A DNA stretch of 63,430 bases, taken from Hydrogenophaga sp. (GTDB taxonomy: Bacteria > Pseudomonadota > Gammaproteobacteria > Burkholderiales > Burkholderiaceae_C). How positions within the stretch are numbered: position 1 is the first letter of the stretch; every line of letters starts with the position of its first letter. Both the position numbers and the translations under genes were made by a program. A model generated the notes under the pieces. The model did not search any database and was not told the DNA's origin. It saw nothing but the letters and a program-made list of their open reading frames with translations. Below, piece after piece: positions 28,675 to 38,559 of this stretch. Location of the stretch: NCBI RefSeq assembly GCF_011772445.1, contig NZ_WVZN01000048.1, forward strand, positions 60,733-124,162, written 5' to 3'.

Positions 28675-29268
28675 ATGCCGCGCATCCGTTCCGACGACTA
28701 CGAAACCAAGGCCCAGGCCATCATGGACGCGGCGGCGGCCATCTTCGCCAAGGAAGGCTACCCGGCCGCCAAAATGCAGGACGTGGCCAAGGCCTGCGGC
28801 GCGACGAAGTCGATGCTGTACCACTACTTCCCGACCAAGGACGACCTGCTGTTCGCGATGCTGCAGGAGCACCTGCAGCGGCTGATCGGTGCGATGGAGG
28901 AGGCGCTGGCGAGCAAGGCCAGCGGGCGCGAGCGGCTGCAGATGGTGGTGGAGGCGTACACGCAGAAGTCGGCGCAGTCGCGGCGGCGGCACATGGTGGC
29001 CATGAACGACGTGAAGTTTCTGCCCAAGGCCAAGCAGACGCCGTTGATCAACCTGCAGCGCCAGCTCACCGAACTGGTGGCGCGGCTGCTGCACGAGCTC
29101 AACCCGGACCTGCCGGAAGCGGTCTACAAGCCCTACACCATGATGCTGCTGGGCATGCTGAACTGGACGGACTTCTGGTACAAGCCCTCGGGGGAGGTGA
29201 AGCCCCAGGAGCTTTGCGATCGGCTCTCTCGGTTGTTCCTCAAGGGGTTTCTGGCCGAGAAGGCTTGA
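28675..29268 (+). CDS. TetR-family regulator 1 of the island
   Basis: 197 residues. The helix-turn-helix is at about 34-53 (MQDVAKACGATKSMLYHYF), followed by a helical ligand domain that includes FLPKAKQTPLINLQRQL and DFWYKPSGEVKPQE. By eye, 35 of the first 60 residues are identical to the second TetR gene at 37565, and the recognition regions are near-identical, so both may bind the same operators. The ATG at 28675 has GGAGAGG upstream. Divergent from the acyl-CoA dehydrogenase operon. The ligand is probably an acyl-CoA intermediate, as for related regulators; this is inference. Confidence 0.85.
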   Translation: MPRIRSDDYETKAQAIMDAAAAIFAKEGYPAAKMQDVAKACGATKSMLYHYFPTKDDLLFAMLQEHLQRLIGAMEEALASKASGRERLQMVVEAYTQKSAQSRRRHMVAMNDVKFLPKAKQTPLINLQRQLTELVARLLHELNPDLPEAVYKPYTMMLLGMLNWTDFWYKPSGEVKPQELCDRLSRLFLKGFLAEKA

Positions 29269-29340
29269 GTTGGGGATTTCTCTCGTTGCACCTCGCGCAC
29301 GCTCGCGGCCGATGGGCGCTCCACTCCGGGACTGTCCCCC

Positions 29341-29359
29341 GGACCGGCTGCGCCGGTCC
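29341..29359 (+). terminator. Perfect hairpin downstream of TetR 1
   Basis: GGACCGGC-TGC-GCCGGTCC, an 8-bp perfect stem followed by TCCTCCTTTAT. It lies 72 nt beyond the TetR stop. The weak T-tract makes it a possible, imperfect terminator. Confidence 0.4.
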
Positions 29360-29423
29360 TCCTCCTTTATGTCCCTGCGTGAAGCACCCATCACCCGCGA
29401 GCTGAAGTGGCGGTTGGGCGGCG

Positions 29424-29454
29424 GAAAAAGAAAAGGGGCCCGTAGGCCCCCTTG
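29424..29454 (-). terminator. Rho-independent terminator of the livK-like gene
   Basis: Read on the minus strand: AAGGGGGCC-TAC-GGGCCCCTT followed by TTCTTTTTC, starting about 20 nt after the stop. A G/C stem with one offset base followed by a U-rich tract is a classical intrinsic terminator. Confidence 0.75.
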
Positions 29455-29472
29455 CAGACAAACCCCGAACAC

Positions 29473-30630
29473 TCACTGCACCAGCTTGTAGGTGGTAGCT
29501 GCCGGATCCGCCTTCAACAGAAAGAGCTTCGGCGCCGCCAGGTGGTCGTCCGCCGCGAAGCTGATCGGCGTCATCGCCCCCGTCTCCAGGTTCTTCAGCT
29601 TGGCCAGCTCGGCGTTGGTGCAATCCCAGGTCAGCGCCTTGCCGCACTTGTCCATCGCCGCGAACAGCGCCCGCGCCGCCGAATAGCCCGTGAAGGTGTA
29701 GCGGTTCACCCGCGCACGCTCCTCGGCCGACAGGTGCTTCTCCAGCTTGTCCATGAAGCCCTTGGCCTCGGGTGAGCTTTCCAGATAGACGTAGTCCACC
29801 GTGTAAACCGTCTCGCCGGCGCTGCCCATCATCTTGGCGCTGGCCGGCACCCGCGACACGTAGGTCACGCCCACCGGGATCTTGTGGCCGATGCGCTCCA
29901 GCTCCTTGGTCATGGTGACGTTCTCGCCCAGCACGCCACCGGCCATCAGCGCCTCCGCGCCCGCCTGCTTGACCTTCAGGATCTCCGAGGAGAAGTCCGA
30001 CTGGCCCTTCTTGTAGATCTGGCTGGAGACGACCTGCAGCTTCTTCTCCTTGGCCGCGCGCTCGAAGCCGTCGCGCACGTTCTGGCCGTAGTCGTCGTCC
30101 TGCGAGATCACGGCCCACTTCTTGTTCGGGTAGCGCTCCGCCATCTTGGACACCAGCTCATAGACCGCTTCTCGCATGTCGTAACCCACGGCGAACACGT
30201 TCTTGATGGTGGGCTGGTACAGGCCTTCGTAGGTGGTGATCGGCGCCATCGCCGGAATGCCGGTCTGCTTGATCAGCGGCATGGCGGCCTGCGCCTGCGC
30301 GGTGCCCGAGATGGAGGTGAAGGCGAAGATCTTGTCGCTGTTGATGAGCTTGCGCACGCCCTGGATGGTGCGCGAGGGCACGTAGCCGTCGTCTTCCGAG
30401 ATGAGGCGCAGCTTGCGGCCGTGGATGCCGCCGGCCGCGTTGGCCTCGGCCACGGCGGCCTTCACGCCGAGGTTGTGCGCCACGCCCAGCAGCGCCGGCG
30501 GGCCGGTGAGCGGCAGGATGTCGCCGATCACGATCTCCGTGTCGCTGACGCCTTGCTGCTGCGCGGCGGCGTTGAAGGTGGCGCCGGCGGCCAGCAGGCC
30601 GAGGGCAAGGGCGGTGAGTCTGCGGTTCAT
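29473..30630 (-). CDS. Liv-type ABC transporter substrate-binding protein
   Basis: 385 residues. Signal peptide LTALALGLLAAGATFNAAAQ, then a type I periplasmic-binding fold (Leu/Ile/Val-binding family): EIVIGDILPLTGPPALLG, the ANAAGGIHGRKLRLI signature and AVISQDDDYGQNVRDGFERA. It captures the substrate for the LivHMGF-like permease. Members in catabolic islands commonly bind aromatic or branched carboxylates and not amino acids, and the embedded acyl-CoA ligase gene supports an organic acid. CAGGAGACAG precedes the ATG. Last gene of the transport operon. Confidence 0.87.
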   Translation of the reverse strand: MNRRLTALALGLLAAGATFNAAAQQQGVSDTEIVIGDILPLTGPPALLGVAHNLGVKAAVAEANAAGGIHGRKLRLISEDDGYVPSRTIQGVRKLINSDKIFAFTSISGTAQAQAAMPLIKQTGIPAMAPITTYEGLYQPTIKNVFAVGYDMREAVYELVSKMAERYPNKKWAVISQDDDYGQNVRDGFERAAKEKKLQVVSSQIYKKGQSDFSSEILKVKQAGAEALMAGGVLGENVTMTKELERIGHKIPVGVTYVSRVPASAKMMGSAGETVYTVDYVYLESSPEAKGFMDKLEKHLSAEERARVNRYTFTGYSAARALFAAMDKCGKALTWDCTNAELAKLKNLETGAMTPISFAADDHLAAPKLFLLKADPAATTYKLVQ

Positions 30631-30679
30631 GCTGTCTGTCTCCTGTTGGTGGGTCTGTGGCCGAAGCCGTCGGGGGGAA

Positions 30680-31726
30680 TCAATAGCGCAGTGGCCAGTG
30701 CACCCAGGTGTGGCGCAGGTCGTGCCAGATGCCGCGCAGGCCGCGCGGGTCGAAGCGCAGGAAGGCGATGATCGCGATCCCGTAGAGGATGGTCTTGACC
30801 TCGTGCGCGCTGGTGGTCATGGTCTCGGCCAGGCGCCCGCCGAGGAAGGACATCAGGCTCGCGAACACCTCGGGCAAGGTGACGATGAACACCGTGCCGA
30901 GCACGGCGCCCAGCACCGAGCCGATGCCGCCCACGATGACGATGGCCAGGGCCTCGATGCTGAGCAGGAAGGGATAGCCCTCGACCGAGACGAAGCTCAT
31001 GTAGATGGCCATGAGCCCGCCGGCCAGGCCGGTGAGCGCGGCGCTGATGAGGAAGGCCAGCAGCTTGTAGTGCACCAGGCTGATGCCCATGGTGCGCGCG
31101 GCGATGTCGTTGTCGCGCACGGCCACCAGCGCGCGGCCCACGTAGGACCGGCGCAGGTTCAGCACCAGCAACACGGTCAACGCGCACACGGCCAGACAGA
31201 ACCAGTAGAAGGCGCGGTCGCTGGACAGGTCCATGCCCAGCACCACCGGCCGCTCGACCATGATGCCGCTGCCGCCGCCGGTGAGCTCGCCGCCGGCCAG
31301 GATGGCCGCGCTCACGATGTGCGCGAAGGCCAGCGTGGTGATGGCCAGGTACAGGCCGTGCAGGCGCAGCGAGGGAATACCCACGATGAGACCGAACAGG
31401 GCGGGCAGCACGGCCGACAGCACCAGCGCGATCTCGGGGGGCAGGCCCCAGCGCGTGACCGCGATGGCGTAGGCGTAGCCGCCGAGCATGAGGAAGCCCA
31501 CGTGGCCGAGCGAAATCAGCCCTGTGAAACCGGTCAACACCATCAGGCCCAGCGCGCCCACGGTGGTGAACAGGATGATGGTGAGGTGCGAGAGCAGGAA
31601 GTTGCCGAGCACGAAGGGCGCGAGCGCCATCACCAGCAGCAGCGCCGCCGTCCACCCCTTCACCGCCGGCGAGTCCGTCAGGACCACCAGCTCGCCATAG
31701 CCTTGCTTGAAATAACCGCTGCGCAT
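30680..31726 (-). CDS. Branched-chain-type ABC permease, LivM-like
   Basis: 348 residues with about eight to ten membrane helices and the LivM signature: ALGLMVLTGFTGLISLGHVG, SLRLHGLYLAITTLAFAHIV and VRDNDIAARTMGIS. It pairs with the LivH-like protein to form the channel of the importer. The start is 1 nt from the livH stop. The C-terminus ends in a short cytoplasmic RLRHTW-like basic tail. Confidence 0.9.
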   Translation of the reverse strand: MRSGYFKQGYGELVVLTDSPAVKGWTAALLLVMALAPFVLGNFLLSHLTIILFTTVGALGLMVLTGFTGLISLGHVGFLMLGGYAYAIAVTRWGLPPEIALVLSAVLPALFGLIVGIPSLRLHGLYLAITTLAFAHIVSAAILAGGELTGGGSGIMVERPVVLGMDLSSDRAFYWFCLAVCALTVLLVLNLRRSYVGRALVAVRDNDIAARTMGISLVHYKLLAFLISAALTGLAGGLMAIYMSFVSVEGYPFLLSIEALAIVIVGGIGSVLGAVLGTVFIVTLPEVFASLMSFLGGRLAETMTTSAHEVKTILYGIAIIAFLRFDPRGLRGIWHDLRHTWVHWPLRY

Positions 31727-31727
31727 C

Positions 31728-32600
31728 TCAGACCCTCTCGATCCGCTTTTCGCCGAACAGCCCGAAGGGCCGCACCATGAGCACCACCAGGATCAGCAGG
31801 AAGCCCGCGATTTCCTTGAGCGTGCTGGGCAGGTAGCCGCCCACCAGGTTCTCCAGCACGCCGATGAACAGGCCGCTGAAGGCCGAGCCCAGCACCGAGT
31901 CGAAGCCGCCCAGCACGGTGGCGGGGAAGGCCTTGAGGCCGATCTCGTAGATGGTGGGCGCCAGGCCGTAGATGACCGCGAAGAAAGCGCCCGCCAGACC
32001 CGCCAGGCCCGAGGCCGAAGCCCAGGCCACGGCCTGCACGCGCGCGGTGGATACGCCCATCAGGCGCGCGGTCTTTTCGTCGGACGCCACGGCGCGCATG
32101 GCCACGCCGAAGCGGCTGTGGCGCAGGAAGAACCAGAAGCCCGCGATGGCGATCAGCAACACCACGATCACCGTGATCTGCCCTGCGCGCAGGCCGATGC
32201 CGCCCAGGTCCACGATGGTGTCGGCGCCTTCGACCGCGAACTTGTGCGGCGCGGCGCCCCAGATCAGCGTGACCAGGGCGCGCAGCACCACGGCCAGGCC
32301 CACCGTCACCAGCACCACCGAGAGCACAGGCTCGCCGAGCATGGGGCGCATGATCAGGCGCTCGCAGACCAGCCCCAGGGCCGCACCCACAGCCACCGAC
32401 ACCAGGATGGTGGAGACCGCGTCGGTGCCGAGCGCGGTGGCGATGGACCAGGAGGTGTAAGCCGTGAGCATGCCCATCTCGCCCTGGGCGAAGTTGACGA
32501 TGCCGGTGGCCTTGAAGATGACGGCGAAACTCATGGCCACCAGGCCATAGATCGCGCCGATGGCCAGCCCGGAGACGACCAGTTCGATGAAGTAGTTCAT
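31728..32600 (-). CDS. Branched-chain-type ABC permease, LivH-like
   Basis: 290 residues with LivH landmarks: MNYFIELVVSGLAIGAIYGL, the GIVNFAQGEMGMLTAY loop and MRAVASDEKTARLMGV. It forms the membrane channel with the LivM-like subunit. The ATG overlaps the stop of the acyl-CoA ligase gene (ATGA), so ligase and permease are translationally coupled. Confidence 0.9.
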   Translation of the reverse strand: MNYFIELVVSGLAIGAIYGLVAMSFAVIFKATGIVNFAQGEMGMLTAYTSWSIATALGTDAVSTILVSVAVGAALGLVCERLIMRPMLGEPVLSVVLVTVGLAVVLRALVTLIWGAAPHKFAVEGADTIVDLGGIGLRAGQITVIVVLLIAIAGFWFFLRHSRFGVAMRAVASDEKTARLMGVSTARVQAVAWASASGLAGLAGAFFAVIYGLAPTIYEIGLKAFPATVLGGFDSVLGSAFSGLFIGVLENLVGGYLPSTLKEIAGFLLILVVLMVRPFGLFGEKRIERV

Positions 32601-34454
32601 GAGGCTCCGCCGCCGTAGATCTGTTCGAGCTCGCGCGCGAACTTCTTGTTGATGAGGCCGCGGCGCACCTTCTGCGTGGCCGTGAGCTCGCCGTCGTCGT
32701 GGTCGAGCTCCTTTTCCAGGAGCACGAACTTGCGGATGTTCTCGACGCGGGCGAACTTCGAGTTCACCTCGTCCACCACCTGCTGGATGAGCTCGATCAC
32801 CTCGCCCATCTGCGTGAGCGACTTGAAGGTGGTGTACTGCAGGTCGCGCTCGGCGGCCCAGCGGCCCACGCTGTCGAAGTCGATCTGGATCAGGCCACCA
32901 AGGAACTTGCGGCCCTCGCCGACGACGATGGCCTCGCGCACGAAGGGGCTGTCCTTGAGCGCGTTCTCGATCTCCGATGGCGCGATGTTCTTGCCGCCGC
33001 TGGTGATGATGATGGCTTTCTTGCGGTCGACCACGGCGATCTCGTCTTGCGCGCGCACCTCGACGATGTCGCCGCTGGCCAGCCAGCCGTCGGCGGCCAG
33101 GATGTCCTTCGTGCCCTTGTCGTCGAACAGGTAGCCCTGGAACACGCCGGGCGAGCGCACGAAGACTTCGCCGTCCTCGCCGAGCTTCCACTCCACGCCT
33201 GGCATCGCGGGTCCGCAACTGCCGGACACGAAGGGCCGCCCCGGCACCTGAACGAAGGCCAGGCCGCCCGCCTCGGTGAGGCCATAGCCCTGACCCACGG
33301 GCAGGCCGATGATGTCGAAGAACTTCAGGGTCTCGGGCGACACCGAGGCGCCGCCGCACATGCGCGTGTGCGTGCGGTTCAGGCCCATGTGGCGCTGCAT
33401 GTTGCGAAACAGCAGGCCATACCAGACGCCGAACTCGATCCGGTCAACGAGGTTCACCAGACGCCCGTGTTCGGCCCGCCGGTCCGACAGCGCGCGCCCG
33501 CGCTTCATGCCCACGCGGTACAGCCAGCGCTGCACGCGCCCGCTGTCCTTCATGCGGAACTCGAAGTGCTGCTGCAGCTTTTCCCAGATGCGCGGCACGC
33601 CGAGGAAAAAGGTGGGCGCGATCTCGCGGATGTTGGCCGAGACCGTGTCGATGGATTCCGCGAAGTTCACCGTGCCGCCGGTGAGCAGGTGCAGCACGGT
33701 CGAGTAGCCGCGCTCGGCCACGTGGCACAGCGGCAGGTAGCAGACCGACTCGAAGCGCTTGCCCACCATGTCGCGCGCGGCGGCGTAGGAGTAGGCGGCG
33801 AAGATGAAGTTGCGGTGCGTGAGCATCGCGCCCTTGGGCGGGCCGGTGGTGCCCGAGGTGTAGACGAGGATGTTCACGTCGTCGGGCACCAGCGAATCGA
33901 TGCTGTGGTCCAGGCGTTGCTCGGCCAGAGGGTCTTCCTGCGCGAGCTGGTCGCCCAGGGCCATCAGGTGCTCGAAGCTGTGCGGCAGTCCCGGTGCGTA
34001 GCGGCGCAGCCCCTTCATGTCGACGCAGAAGATGTGCTGCAGGTGCGGCAGGCCCGCGCCCTCCTTCATCGCGTCGAGCACCTTGTCGGTCTGCTCCTGG
34101 TCGCCGGTGATGGCCACCTTGGCCTGGCAGTGGCCCGCGATGTAGAGCACCTCGGCCCAGGGGTTGGTCGGGTAGATGCCCACCACCTGCACGCCCAGCA
34201 TCTGGGCGCCCAGGTCGGCGTAGAACCACGCGGGGATGTCCTCGGCCGCGATGACGATGCGGTCGCCGCGCCGCAGGCCGAGCTTCATCAGGCCCAGCGC
34301 GGTGCGGCGCGCGTCGCGGTAGTAGTCGGCCCAGGTGCGGCCGCGCCAGATGCCTTGCACCTTTTCGCGCAGCGCCACCTGGTTCCCGCGCTCCTTGGCG
34401 CGGTGGCGCAACAGGCCGGGCAGCGTGCCTTCGCCGCGCAGCAGGGAGTCGTGC

Positions 34455-34462
<8 letters not shown>
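32597..34462 (-). CDS. Long-chain-type acyl-CoA synthetase (AMP-forming)
   Basis: 621 residues of the FadD15/long-chain ligase subgroup. The P-loop-like A3 motif is ILVYTSGTTGPPKGAMLTHR, with later QGYGLTEAGG (A5), GWLASGDIVEV and DRKKAIIITSGGKNIAPSEI (A8-A10). It makes acyl-AMP and then acyl-CoA from the imported acid. It lies inside the ABC operon between the ATPase and permease genes, so uptake and activation are probably coupled. The ATG at 34462 has GGAGG 6 nt upstream and overlaps the livG end by 8 nt. An upstream ATG at 34477 is less likely. Confidence 0.88.
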
Positions 34463-35242
<780 letters not shown>

Positions 35243-35246
<4 letters not shown>

Positions 35247-36121
35247 GACAGCCACCTCTTGCGGCGCTTGTAGTGCTTCACGTCTTTCATGCTGGTGCGG
35301 CCGGGCTGTGAGCTCAGTCCCAGGTAGAACTCGCGCACGTCGGCATTGCGGCGCAGTTGCTCGCTGGTGCCGTCCATCACCACCCGGCCGTTTTCCATGA
35401 TGTAGGCGTAGTCGGCGATGGCCAGCGCGCGGCTGGCGTTCTGCTCGACGAGCAGGATGGTCAGGCCCGTGGTTTCGCGCAGGGTCTGGATGCAGCGGAA
35501 GATTTCGCTCACCACCAGCGGCGCCAGGCCCAGCGAGGGCTCGTCGAGCACCAGGATCTTCGGCTGGCTCATCAGTGCGCGGCCGATGGCCACCATCTGC
35601 TGCTCGCCACCCGACAGGTAGCCCGCCGTGGTCTGGCGCAGGGCGGCCAGGCGCGGGAACAGGCTGAAGACGAAGTCGCGCGCCTGCGCCAGCTTCGCGG
35701 CGCTCTGCAGGTGCGCCCCGGTGATCAGGTTCTCTTCGACCGTGAGCGTCTGGAACAGGCGCCGCCCCTCGGGCACCTGCACCATGCCTTGCCGCACGAT
35801 GGCGGGTGCGGGGTCCTTCTCGACCGCGCGGCCGTTGAGCAGGATGCTGCCCTTCTCGATCACGCCGTCCTCGGCGTCGAGCACGCCCGAGACGGCCTTG
35901 AGCACGGTGGACTTGCCCGCGCCGTTGGAGCCCAGCAGGGCCACGATCTGGCCCGGGCGCACCTCGAGCGAGACGTCGCGCACGGCCTCGATGGCGCCGC
36001 CGTAGACGACCTGGATGTTGTGGATGGCCAGCGCGGGCACGGGTGCTGCGCTGGCGGCGGTGGTGGCTGTCATGGGTGTCTCTGTTCCACCCTCGCGCAT
36101 CGCTGCGCCGCGGGTGGTCAT
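35243..36121 (-). CDS. ABC transporter ATPase, LivF-like
   Basis: Up to 292 residues. Walker A GSNGAGKSTVLK, a LivF-type MVQVPEGRRLFQTLTVEENL, signature YLSGGEQQMVAIGRAL and Walker B ILVLDEPSLGLAP. The C-terminus carries an unusual basic extension (KDVKHYKRRKRWLS) beyond the usual end. ATGs at 36121, 36100 and 36073 are all in frame. The first nearly abuts AGGAG with no spacing and the last begins close to the conserved domain, so the start is uncertain. First gene of the six-gene transport operon, behind an island operator at 36133. Confidence 0.88.
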
Positions 36122-36132
36122 CTCCTGATAAT

Positions 36133-36152
36133 TAGTCCGTCGCGTCGGTCTT
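36133..36152. promoter_or_regulatory. Island operator, site 2
   Basis: TAGTCCGTCGCGTCGGTCTT, 12 nt upstream of the first possible livF start and within an AT-richer stretch (ctgataatt before, taattgag after). This position would overlap the promoter of the ABC transport operon. Confidence 0.75.
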
Positions 36153-36204
36153 TAATTGAGGCGGATTATGGTGCTTCGTTCCGGTCGATTCCCTGGGGAT
36201 TTCC

Positions 36205-37470
36205 CTAGATGGCGGACGCCACCGGTGCGGTCTGCAGCAGTTCTTTCAGCGGCACGGCTTCGTCGGCCAGGCGCTCCACGTCCAACGTGCAGACCTGGGC
36301 CAGCGCGCGCTTGGCCAGCATGAAGTCGGCGGGCCGGTTGATCGCGTCCATGGCCAGCAGCCGATCGCCCGCGACGTAGAAGGCGCTGAAGGACTGCGTG
36401 GCCGGGTCGCCGCGCAGCACGCAGCGTTCGTACCCTTGCGACAGGCCCGCCATTTGCAGCTTGAGCGCGTACTGATCGGACCAGAACCAGGGCACGGCGC
36501 GGTGGGGCCTGGGCTTGCCGCCCAACCATGAGCCCGCCGCGCGCGCCTGCTCCAGCGCGTTCGGCACCGACTCGATGCGCAGCTCGCGTCCATAGAGGCT
36601 GTTGAACTGCAGCGTGCAATCGCCGGCGGCCACGATGTGCGGGTCGCGCGTGCGCGAGAGCTCGTCCACGGGGATGCCGCCCTCTTCCGCGATGCCCGCG
36701 GCGCGCGCGGCCTCGACGTTGACCAGCATGCCCAGGCCGGCGACCACGAGGTCCACCGGCAGGCGCGTGCCGTCGCGGCAGACGACGGCGCGGATCGCGT
36801 CTCCGCTCACCTCGACCGAGGCGACCTCCGCACCGGTGCGCAGGTCCACGCCAGCCGCTCGGTGCACGCGCTCATAGAAGGCCGACACCTCCGGCCCCGC
36901 CACCCGCGCGAGCACACGGTCCTGCAGCTCGAGCAGCGTGACCTCGGCGCCCAGGCCACGCGCGGAGGCCGCGACCTCCAGGCCCACGTAGCCGCCGCCG
37001 ATGATGAGCACGCGCGCGCCAGGGGTCAGCTGCGCGCGGATGCCCTCGGCGTCGGCCATGGTGCGCAGGTGGTGCAGGTTGCGCGGACGCGCGCCCGGCG
37101 CCAGCCCGGCGCAGGACAGGGGCCGGGGGCGGCCACCCGTGCACAGCGCGAGCTTGTCGTAGGCCATGGAAGTGCCGTCGGCCAGCGCGATGCGCCGGTT
37201 CGCGCGGTCGATGGCCTCCATGCGCGCGCCGCTCACCAGCGCCACGCGGGCCGATTCGTACGCGCTGCGCGGACGCAGCAGCAGGCCGTCGACATCGACC
37301 TTGCCCGCCAGCCAGGCCTTGGACAGGGGTGGCCGGTGGTAGGGCAGCGCGGGCTCCTCGCCCAGCAGCGTGATGCGCCCGGCCCAGCCGTTCTGGCGCG
37401 CCGACACGGCGAGCTCGCTGCCCGCGTGGCCCGCGCCGACGATCAGCAGGTGTTGGTCCGAAGTCTCCAT
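36205..37470 (-). CDS. Ferredoxin--NAD(P)H reductase of a Rieske oxygenase system
   Basis: 421 residues of the BphA4/putidaredoxin-reductase type. FAD-binding LLIVGAGHAGSELAVSARQ, the class motif LPYHRPPLSKAWL, NAD(P)H-binding VLIIGGGYVGLEVAASARGL, second FAD motif HIVAAGDC and a C-terminal reductase domain with FSAFYVAGDRLLAMDAIN. It should reduce the [2Fe-2S] ferredoxin encoded 25 kb away at 61820, which feeds the Rieske oxygenase at 59915-61695. Shared operators support this. Expressed alone, behind operator site 3, and upstream of the livF operon. Confidence 0.87.
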   Translation of the reverse strand: METSDQHLLIVGAGHAGSELAVSARQNGWAGRITLLGEEPALPYHRPPLSKAWLAGKVDVDGLLLRPRSAYESARVALVSGARMEAIDRANRRIALADGTSMAYDKLALCTGGRPRPLSCAGLAPGARPRNLHHLRTMADAEGIRAQLTPGARVLIIGGGYVGLEVAASARGLGAEVTLLELQDRVLARVAGPEVSAFYERVHRAAGVDLRTGAEVASVEVSGDAIRAVVCRDGTRLPVDLVVAGLGMLVNVEAARAAGIAEEGGIPVDELSRTRDPHIVAAGDCTLQFNSLYGRELRIESVPNALEQARAAGSWLGGKPRPHRAVPWFWSDQYALKLQMAGLSQGYERCVLRGDPATQSFSAFYVAGDRLLAMDAINRPADFMLAKRALAQVCTLDVERLADEAVPLKELLQTAPVASAI

Positions 37471-37505
37471 GCTTACCCTGAGAAGGTTTGATCCTGGTCA
37501 ATATA

Positions 37506-37525
37506 TAGTCCGACTCGTCGGTCTA
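37506..37525. promoter_or_regulatory. Island operator, site 3
   Basis: TAGTCCGACTCGTCGGTCTA, in the 94-nt gap between the divergent reductase and TetR 2 genes. Symmetry extends into the flanks: ATATA on the left and AATATA on the right. It is 36 nt from the reductase start and 40 nt from the TetR 2 start. Confidence 0.8.
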
Positions 37526-37564
37526 AATATAAGCAGCTTTGGACCTGAACGCAAGGAGAAACCG

Positions 37565-38182
37565 ATGACGAGGACAAGGGCGGACGATTACGAGGACAAG
37601 AAGGCCACCATCCTGGACAAGGCGGCCGCGCTGATCGCGCGCAAGGGCTTCGACCAGGCGACCATGCAGGACGTGGCCAAGGCCTGCGGCACCTCCAAGT
37701 CGCACATCTACCACTACTTTCCCAGCAAGGAAGAGTTGCTCTACGCCATCGTGCACGACCACATCACGCGCCAGGCGGCGGATCTGGCGCGCATCGTGGA
37801 GCAGCGGCTGCCGGCCGAGGCGCGTTTCCAGCAGTTCGTGGAGAGCTTCATGCAGGGCGCGGCGCGTGAGCGCGACGAGCACATCATCCTGATGAACGAC
37901 CTGAAGTACCTGCCGCGCGCGGAGCTGAAGACGATCCGTTCGCTGGAGAGCAGCATGACGGAGCTGCTCAACGGCCTGCTGGAGGAGATCAACCCCGGCC
38001 TGATGAAGACGGCGCGCGTGCGCAAGCCCTACGCGCTGCTGCTCTTCGGCATGATGATCTGGACCTTCAGCTGGTACCGGCCGTCGGGGGACATCGGGCC
38101 GAAGGAGCTGGCGGCTCGCATTTCGCACCTGTTCGTGCACGGGTTCAAGGCCGAGGACTTGAGTTCATCTTTGGCGAGGTGA
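37565..38182 (+). CDS. TetR-family regulator 2 of the island
   Basis: 205 residues. Helix-turn-helix at about 34-53 (MQDVAKACGTSKSHIYHYF); ligand domain with IILMNDLKYLPRAELKTIRS and WTFSWYRPSGDIGPKEL. It is a paralogue of the TetR at 28675, sharing also the NDxKxLP and W-x-x-F/SWY-PSG blocks of the effector domain. Starts at ATG 37565 after AAGGAG. It probably represses itself and the reductase through site 3. Differences in the ligand pocket suggest that the two regulators may read different CoA intermediates. Confidence 0.85.
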   Translation: MTRTRADDYEDKKATILDKAAALIARKGFDQATMQDVAKACGTSKSHIYHYFPSKEELLYAIVHDHITRQAADLARIVEQRLPAEARFQQFVESFMQGAARERDEHIILMNDLKYLPRAELKTIRSLESSMTELLNGLLEEINPGLMKTARVRKPYALLLFGMMIWTFSWYRPSGDIGPKELAARISHLFVHGFKAEDLSSSLAR

Positions 38183-38277
38183 GGGAGTTGGCGCTTCAAG
38201 TGCTTCAAGTGCAGCGGGTGGGCGGGCCAGAGAGGAAGTCCGATTCTTTTGTTTGCGAGCCCAGGTGTCACTTGTAA

Positions 38278-38504
38278 GGGGCGGGCACCGGGCCGTGGCG
38301 GCGCCTGTGCGGTGCCGAGAAGCGCAGGGCGGGTGGCCGCGCGCGCAGCGCGCTTCGTCATCTGATTTGCGGCATCTGTTTGAGCGGAGCGCGCAACGCG
38401 CGCGCAGCGAGTTATGCCGCAGGCCACCTGACCGAGCATCGCAGGGGAGTCCTCGCGCAGCGAGGACCACCGCAGTGAAGCCGCCACGGCCCTGTGCCCG
38501 CCCC
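38278..38504 (+). repeat. Structured palindromic repeat, copy A
   Basis: 227 nt. The 25-nt ends are complementary (24 of 25): GGGGCGGGCACCGGGCCGTG at the left and its inverse ending CCTGTGCCCGCCCC at the right. Internal hairpins include GTCCTCGC-GCA-GCGAGGAC and GCGCG-CAA-CGCGC. Similarity to copy B extends to about 38254-38517. It fills most of the 377-nt convergent gap between TetR 2 and an acyl-CoA ligase; the rest of the gap is unremarkable. Confidence 0.85.
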
Positions 38505-38559
38505 TGACGCGCCAACCATGGTCGCGCCAAAAAAGACAAAACCACAAACGCAAGACAGA

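Larger units (their letters stand above)
29269..29472. other. Convergent intergenic region with two hairpins
   Basis: 204 nt between convergent TetR and livK-like genes. It holds the hairpin at 29341-29359 and the terminator at 29424-29454. No coding potential was seen. Confidence 0.5.
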